Below are positions 28,590-30,555 of a stretch of 30,555 bases of DNA, piece by piece. Positions within the stretch are counted from its first letter, which is position 1. Every line of letters starts with the position of its first letter. Below the pieces are notes generated by a model. It ran no database searches, had not been told where the DNA came from, and saw nothing but the letters and a program-made list of their open reading frames with translations. A program made the translations under genes and the position numbers. Source of the stretch: a virus; the IMG/VR virus record IMGVR_UViG_3300037137_001277, positions 1-30,555 of that record; one strand, written 5' to 3'.

Positions 28590-29076
28590 TCCGGCTCCTG
28601 AGTTCGGCTTTGACCGCCGCGAGGAGCTTGTCCGTCTCTTCGTCTGTGAGGTCCCGGACGCTACCGTCACTGAGTATCACCTCCTCTGCCGCCCTATCCA
28701 GCAGGCCCAATGACTGGCGGATTTCGATTTCCCGCCCGATCGCCTGCAGCAACACCGACATGAGCCGCGCCCTGACCGTCGTTCCCCGCGGCTCCGTCAG
28801 CAGGTCGCTCCAGGCCTGGCGCCGCACTGCCGCACACTCCTCGATCACCTCGATGCTCGCGTCGAGCGCCGCGTTCTGCTCGGCCACCGCCTGCCGCACA
28901 TGGTCTCGCCGGTGCTTGCGCATCTCGGCTAGGTCGAGTTCGATGGTGCTGCGCGCCACGCCCATCTGCTTCACGATCTCGGAGATGTCAAGGTGCTGCA
29001 CTACCCGCAGGCGCCAGACCTTCCAGCGCCGCTCTTGGATCGCTTGCTTCTTCTCCTCGGATGTCTGTCTCGCCAT
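28504..29076 (-). CDS. terS: Terminase small subunit-like DNA-binding protein
   Basis: 190 residues, ATG at 29076, 14 bases after the methyltransferase stop; the ribosome site is weak (GAGA). The N-terminal third has a helix-turn-helix pattern: VQHLDISEIVKQMGVARSTI followed by ELDLAEMRKH, suited to recognising the phage packaging site. A long helical middle (VAEQNAALDASIEVIEECAA and QAIGREIEIRQSLGLLDRAA) would form the oligomer, and the C-terminus is basic and Gly-rich (GRKAGKRNGRGN), suited to contacting terL. Small subunits differ widely in sequence, so the call rests on this layout and on being next to terL. Confidence 0.78.
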   Translation of the reverse strand: MARQTSEEKKQAIQERRWKVWRLRVVQHLDISEIVKQMGVARSTIELDLAEMRKHRRDHVRQAVAEQNAALDASIEVIEECAAVRRQAWSDLLTEPRGTTVRARLMSVLLQAIGREIEIRQSLGLLDRAAEEVILSDGSVRDLTDEETDKLLAAVKAELRSRNGGTAAGGRVGGTRTNGRKAGKRNGRGN

Positions 29077-29090
29077 TCTCGGATGTCCGA

Positions 29091-30398
29091 TTATGTCCTA
29101 CGACGCGCCCGCTTCGCAGCGCGCCCGGAGCCGCCCACGAGCCTTGCAGATGCACCAGCGAACGCCTCCCACCTCGCCAGCATAACATCACAGTACCGCG
29201 GCTCCAGGTCGAACCCGAAGCACCGCCGGCCGGTGCGCTCGGCGGCAATGATGGCGGTCCCAGATCCCAGGAAGGGGTCGACCACCAGTTGCCCCGGCTT
29301 GGTCGCGTTCTCGATGGTCCGCTCGATCAAGGCGAGGGGCTTCATGGTCCGATGCAGATCGTTGACTGCCGGCTTATCATGCTCCCAGACCGTCCGTTCG
29401 TTGGTCGGTCCGTGCCAGCGGGGTGCCTTCCCCTGCTTATGAGCGTAGAAGCACGGCTCATACCAGTGCTTGTACTGAGCGAACAACGCCCCGGCGCCGT
29501 TGTTCTTGACCCAGACGATCAGGTTGCGCTCCGCCCAGCCCGTGCCAGCCATGCACTCCAGCACACTGCGAAGGTGACTGCTGGCGAACCACAGGTAGAG
29601 TGGCGCCTTGTCGTCCGAGTGCTCGTAGGCGAGCGCCAGCGCGCCGTTGAGCAATGCCCGGTACTGCTCTGGCGTCAGGTCGTCCCAGTAAGCATCGCCT
29701 GCCTCGACCTTGCTGCCGCGACGTCGCTTCGAGATCCGTTGCTGCTGCACCGCCCGGCCCCCCACATAGTTGATGCCGTAGGGCGGGTCGGTGATCACCG
29801 CGTGCGCCTTCTCCCCGCCCATGAGCCGCTGCCAGCTCTCCAGAGCGGTCGCGTCGCCGCAGAGCAGCCGATGCTTGCCGAGCTCCCACAGCTCCCCGAG
29901 CTTCACACGAGTGGGGCCGCGGTGCTTGGCGGCCTCCGCCATCGCCTGATCGGCGTCAAACGTCTCCTCGCGGCCCCGCTTCGTCTCCGCCTCGAGCCGG
30001 GCGAGCAGTTCCCCCAGGTCGTCCTCGTTGAATGCCGACGCCAGCAGGCAGGCCTGCGCGTCCAGTTCCTTGAGCTGTGCCGCCAGCGCCGCCTCATCCC
30101 AGGTGGCGAACTCGTGCGTGCGGTTGTCGGCCAGGCTGAATGCCATCGCCTGCGCCTCGTCGTCATCCACCCAGATCACCGGGACCCGGTCCAGGCCGAG
30201 TTGCTTAGCGGCCCGCCAGCGTGTGTTGCCCGCTTCGATCTGTCCTGTGCGGCGGTTCACCACGATCGGCTGCCGGAAGCCAAAGCGGCGGATGGATTCC
30301 GCCACCGGCGCCACCGCCGCGTCGTTCAGCCTCGGGTTCCTCGGGTTCAGTTTGACTTGGTCTATCTCAACCATCTCGATCTTCGGCCTTGTCGCCAT
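29091..30398 (-). CDS. ParB-like domain fused to a DNA methyltransferase (N4/N6 type)
   Basis: 435 residues from ATG 30398, with GGGGAG eight bases upstream; a GTG at 30407 is possible. Residues 8-110 are a ParB/Srx-like domain (VKLNPRNPRLND, QPIVVNRRTGQIEAGNTRWR, DDDEAQAMAFSLADNR). The rest is a methyltransferase with DPPY at 204-207 (motif IV) before the AdoMet-binding motif DPFLGSG at 374-380 (motif I), the beta-class order, followed by GFDLEPRYCDVMLAR. It should methylate adenine N6 or cytosine N4 at a fixed site. No restriction enzyme lies beside it, so it is an orphan, likely protecting phage DNA or marking the packaging region. Such ParB-methylase fusions are common next to phage terminase genes. 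Confidence 0.9.
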   Translation of the reverse strand: MATRPKIEMVEIDQVKLNPRNPRLNDAAVAPVAESIRRFGFRQPIVVNRRTGQIEAGNTRWRAAKQLGLDRVPVIWVDDDEAQAMAFSLADNRTHEFATWDEAALAAQLKELDAQACLLASAFNEDDLGELLARLEAETKRGREETFDADQAMAEAAKHRGPTRVKLGELWELGKHRLLCGDATALESWQRLMGGEKAHAVITDPPYGINYVGGRAVQQQRISKRRRGSKVEAGDAYWDDLTPEQYRALLNGALALAYEHSDDKAPLYLWFASSHLRSVLECMAGTGWAERNLIVWVKNNGAGALFAQYKHWYEPCFYAHKQGKAPRWHGPTNERTVWEHDKPAVNDLHRTMKPLALIERTIENATKPGQLVVDPFLGSGTAIIAAERTGRRCFGFDLEPRYCDVMLARWEAFAGASARLVGGSGRAAKRARRRT

Positions 30399-30455
30399 CT
30401 CTGGCACTCCCCTGATTGCGGAATGACCTATCTAGTGTAGTGTCCCATTATTCTC

Positions 30456-30484
30456 TTGACATATAAATCGGGAGCGGCTATGCT
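30456..30484 (+). promoter_or_regulatory. Sigma-70 promoter for the divergent right-edge gene
   Basis: On the plus strand TTGACA (30456-30461) and TATGCT (30479-30484) are exactly 17 bases apart. Transcription would start at about 30491-30492, on the first base of the ATG at 30492. The 148-base gap 30408-30555 otherwise holds an AT-rich stretch; I saw no convincing opposite-strand promoter for the methyltransferase, though one must exist here or be read by another polymerase form. Confidence 0.8.
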
Positions 30485-30491
30485 CTCGTGC

Positions 30492-30555
30492 ATGAAAACA
30501 GCCACCGCCATCTACCTTACACCCGAGGTGCGCGAGCAGTTGGTTCGATGCGCAC
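30492..30555 (+). CDS. Partial gene on the plus strand, possible ribbon-helix-helix regulator
   Basis: Only gene on the plus strand; open from ATG 30492 to the window edge, 21 residues visible: MKTATAIYLTPEVREQLVRC followed by A. A strand of the form TAIYLTPEV followed by a helix REQLVRCA is how CopG/Arc-type ribbon-helix-helix proteins begin, but a fragment this small cannot prove it. An in-frame ATG at 30480 with GGAG upstream lies inside the -10 box, so it would not be on this transcript. That makes the message leaderless or nearly so. Being divergent from the late operon, it could be its regulator. Confidence 0.5.
   Translation, partial: MKTATAIYLTPEVREQLVRCA

Noticed and set aside
29061-30440. 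Plus-strand open frame of 459 residues opposite the methyltransferase
   Set aside because: Antisense to a gene with complete catalytic motifs, and the translated composition is not protein-like.
1-30555. CRISPR array, tRNA, integrase or attachment site
   Set aside because: No regularly spaced direct repeats, no cloverleaf sequence and no recombinase motif were seen in the window.

Overview
This window is the packaging, head, tail and lysis region of a tailed double-stranded DNA phage or prophage with an HK97-type head and a long non-contractile (siphovirus-like) tail. The DNA is GC-rich. Every supported gene is read right to left on the minus strand, except one partial gene at the far right edge that points the other way. 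Most start codons are preceded by AGGAG-type ribosome binding sites, and many genes overlap by 1 or 4 bases (TGATG, ATGA, GTGA), so the block is a tightly coupled set of late operons. No integrase, replication gene, tRNA or host gene is visible, so a free phage cannot be told from a prophage and no host can be named. The canonical promoters and ribosome binding sites point to a bacterial host with an ordinary sigma-70 system.

Layout in transcription order (right to left). A divergent promoter near 30456 drives a probably leaderless regulator-like gene off the right edge. The leftward block starts with a ParB-like/DNA methyltransferase fusion, then terminase small and large subunits. Three small genes follow (a membrane peptide, a zinc ribbon and an unknown), then portal, a small basic protein, a minor capsid protein, a small possibly frameshifted gene, a 52-residue basic protein, the scaffold and the major capsid protein. 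Next come a decoration-like protein built of decapeptide repeats and the head-tail connector set of four to five genes. The tail module has a tail tube protein with an N-terminal IPT/TIG-like domain, the two tail assembly chaperone products joined by a -1 frameshift at a perfect CCCTTTA site, and a 996-residue tape measure. Distal tail genes follow; these include a small HExxH metalloprotein, a secreted DUF4091/GH123-like glycoside hydrolase and a protein with three copies of a carbohydrate-binding-like domain. Then come the tail hub, an OB-like spike piece, a holin, an amidase, baseplate accessory proteins and a long repetitive fibre. A near-perfect promoter at 900-927 starts a separate leftward transcript of three unknown small genes.

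The most unusual signal is a pair of leader elements, at 26256-26318 just ahead of portal and at 23363-23438 just ahead of the 52-residue gene that precedes scaffold and capsid. They share an identical 24-base motif, followed by hairpins that have the same architecture but different paired bases, a U5 tract and then a ribosome binding site. This looks like a conserved structured RNA, perhaps an attenuator, controlling head-gene expression. The secreted glycoside hydrolase in the tail operon is the most unexpected protein.
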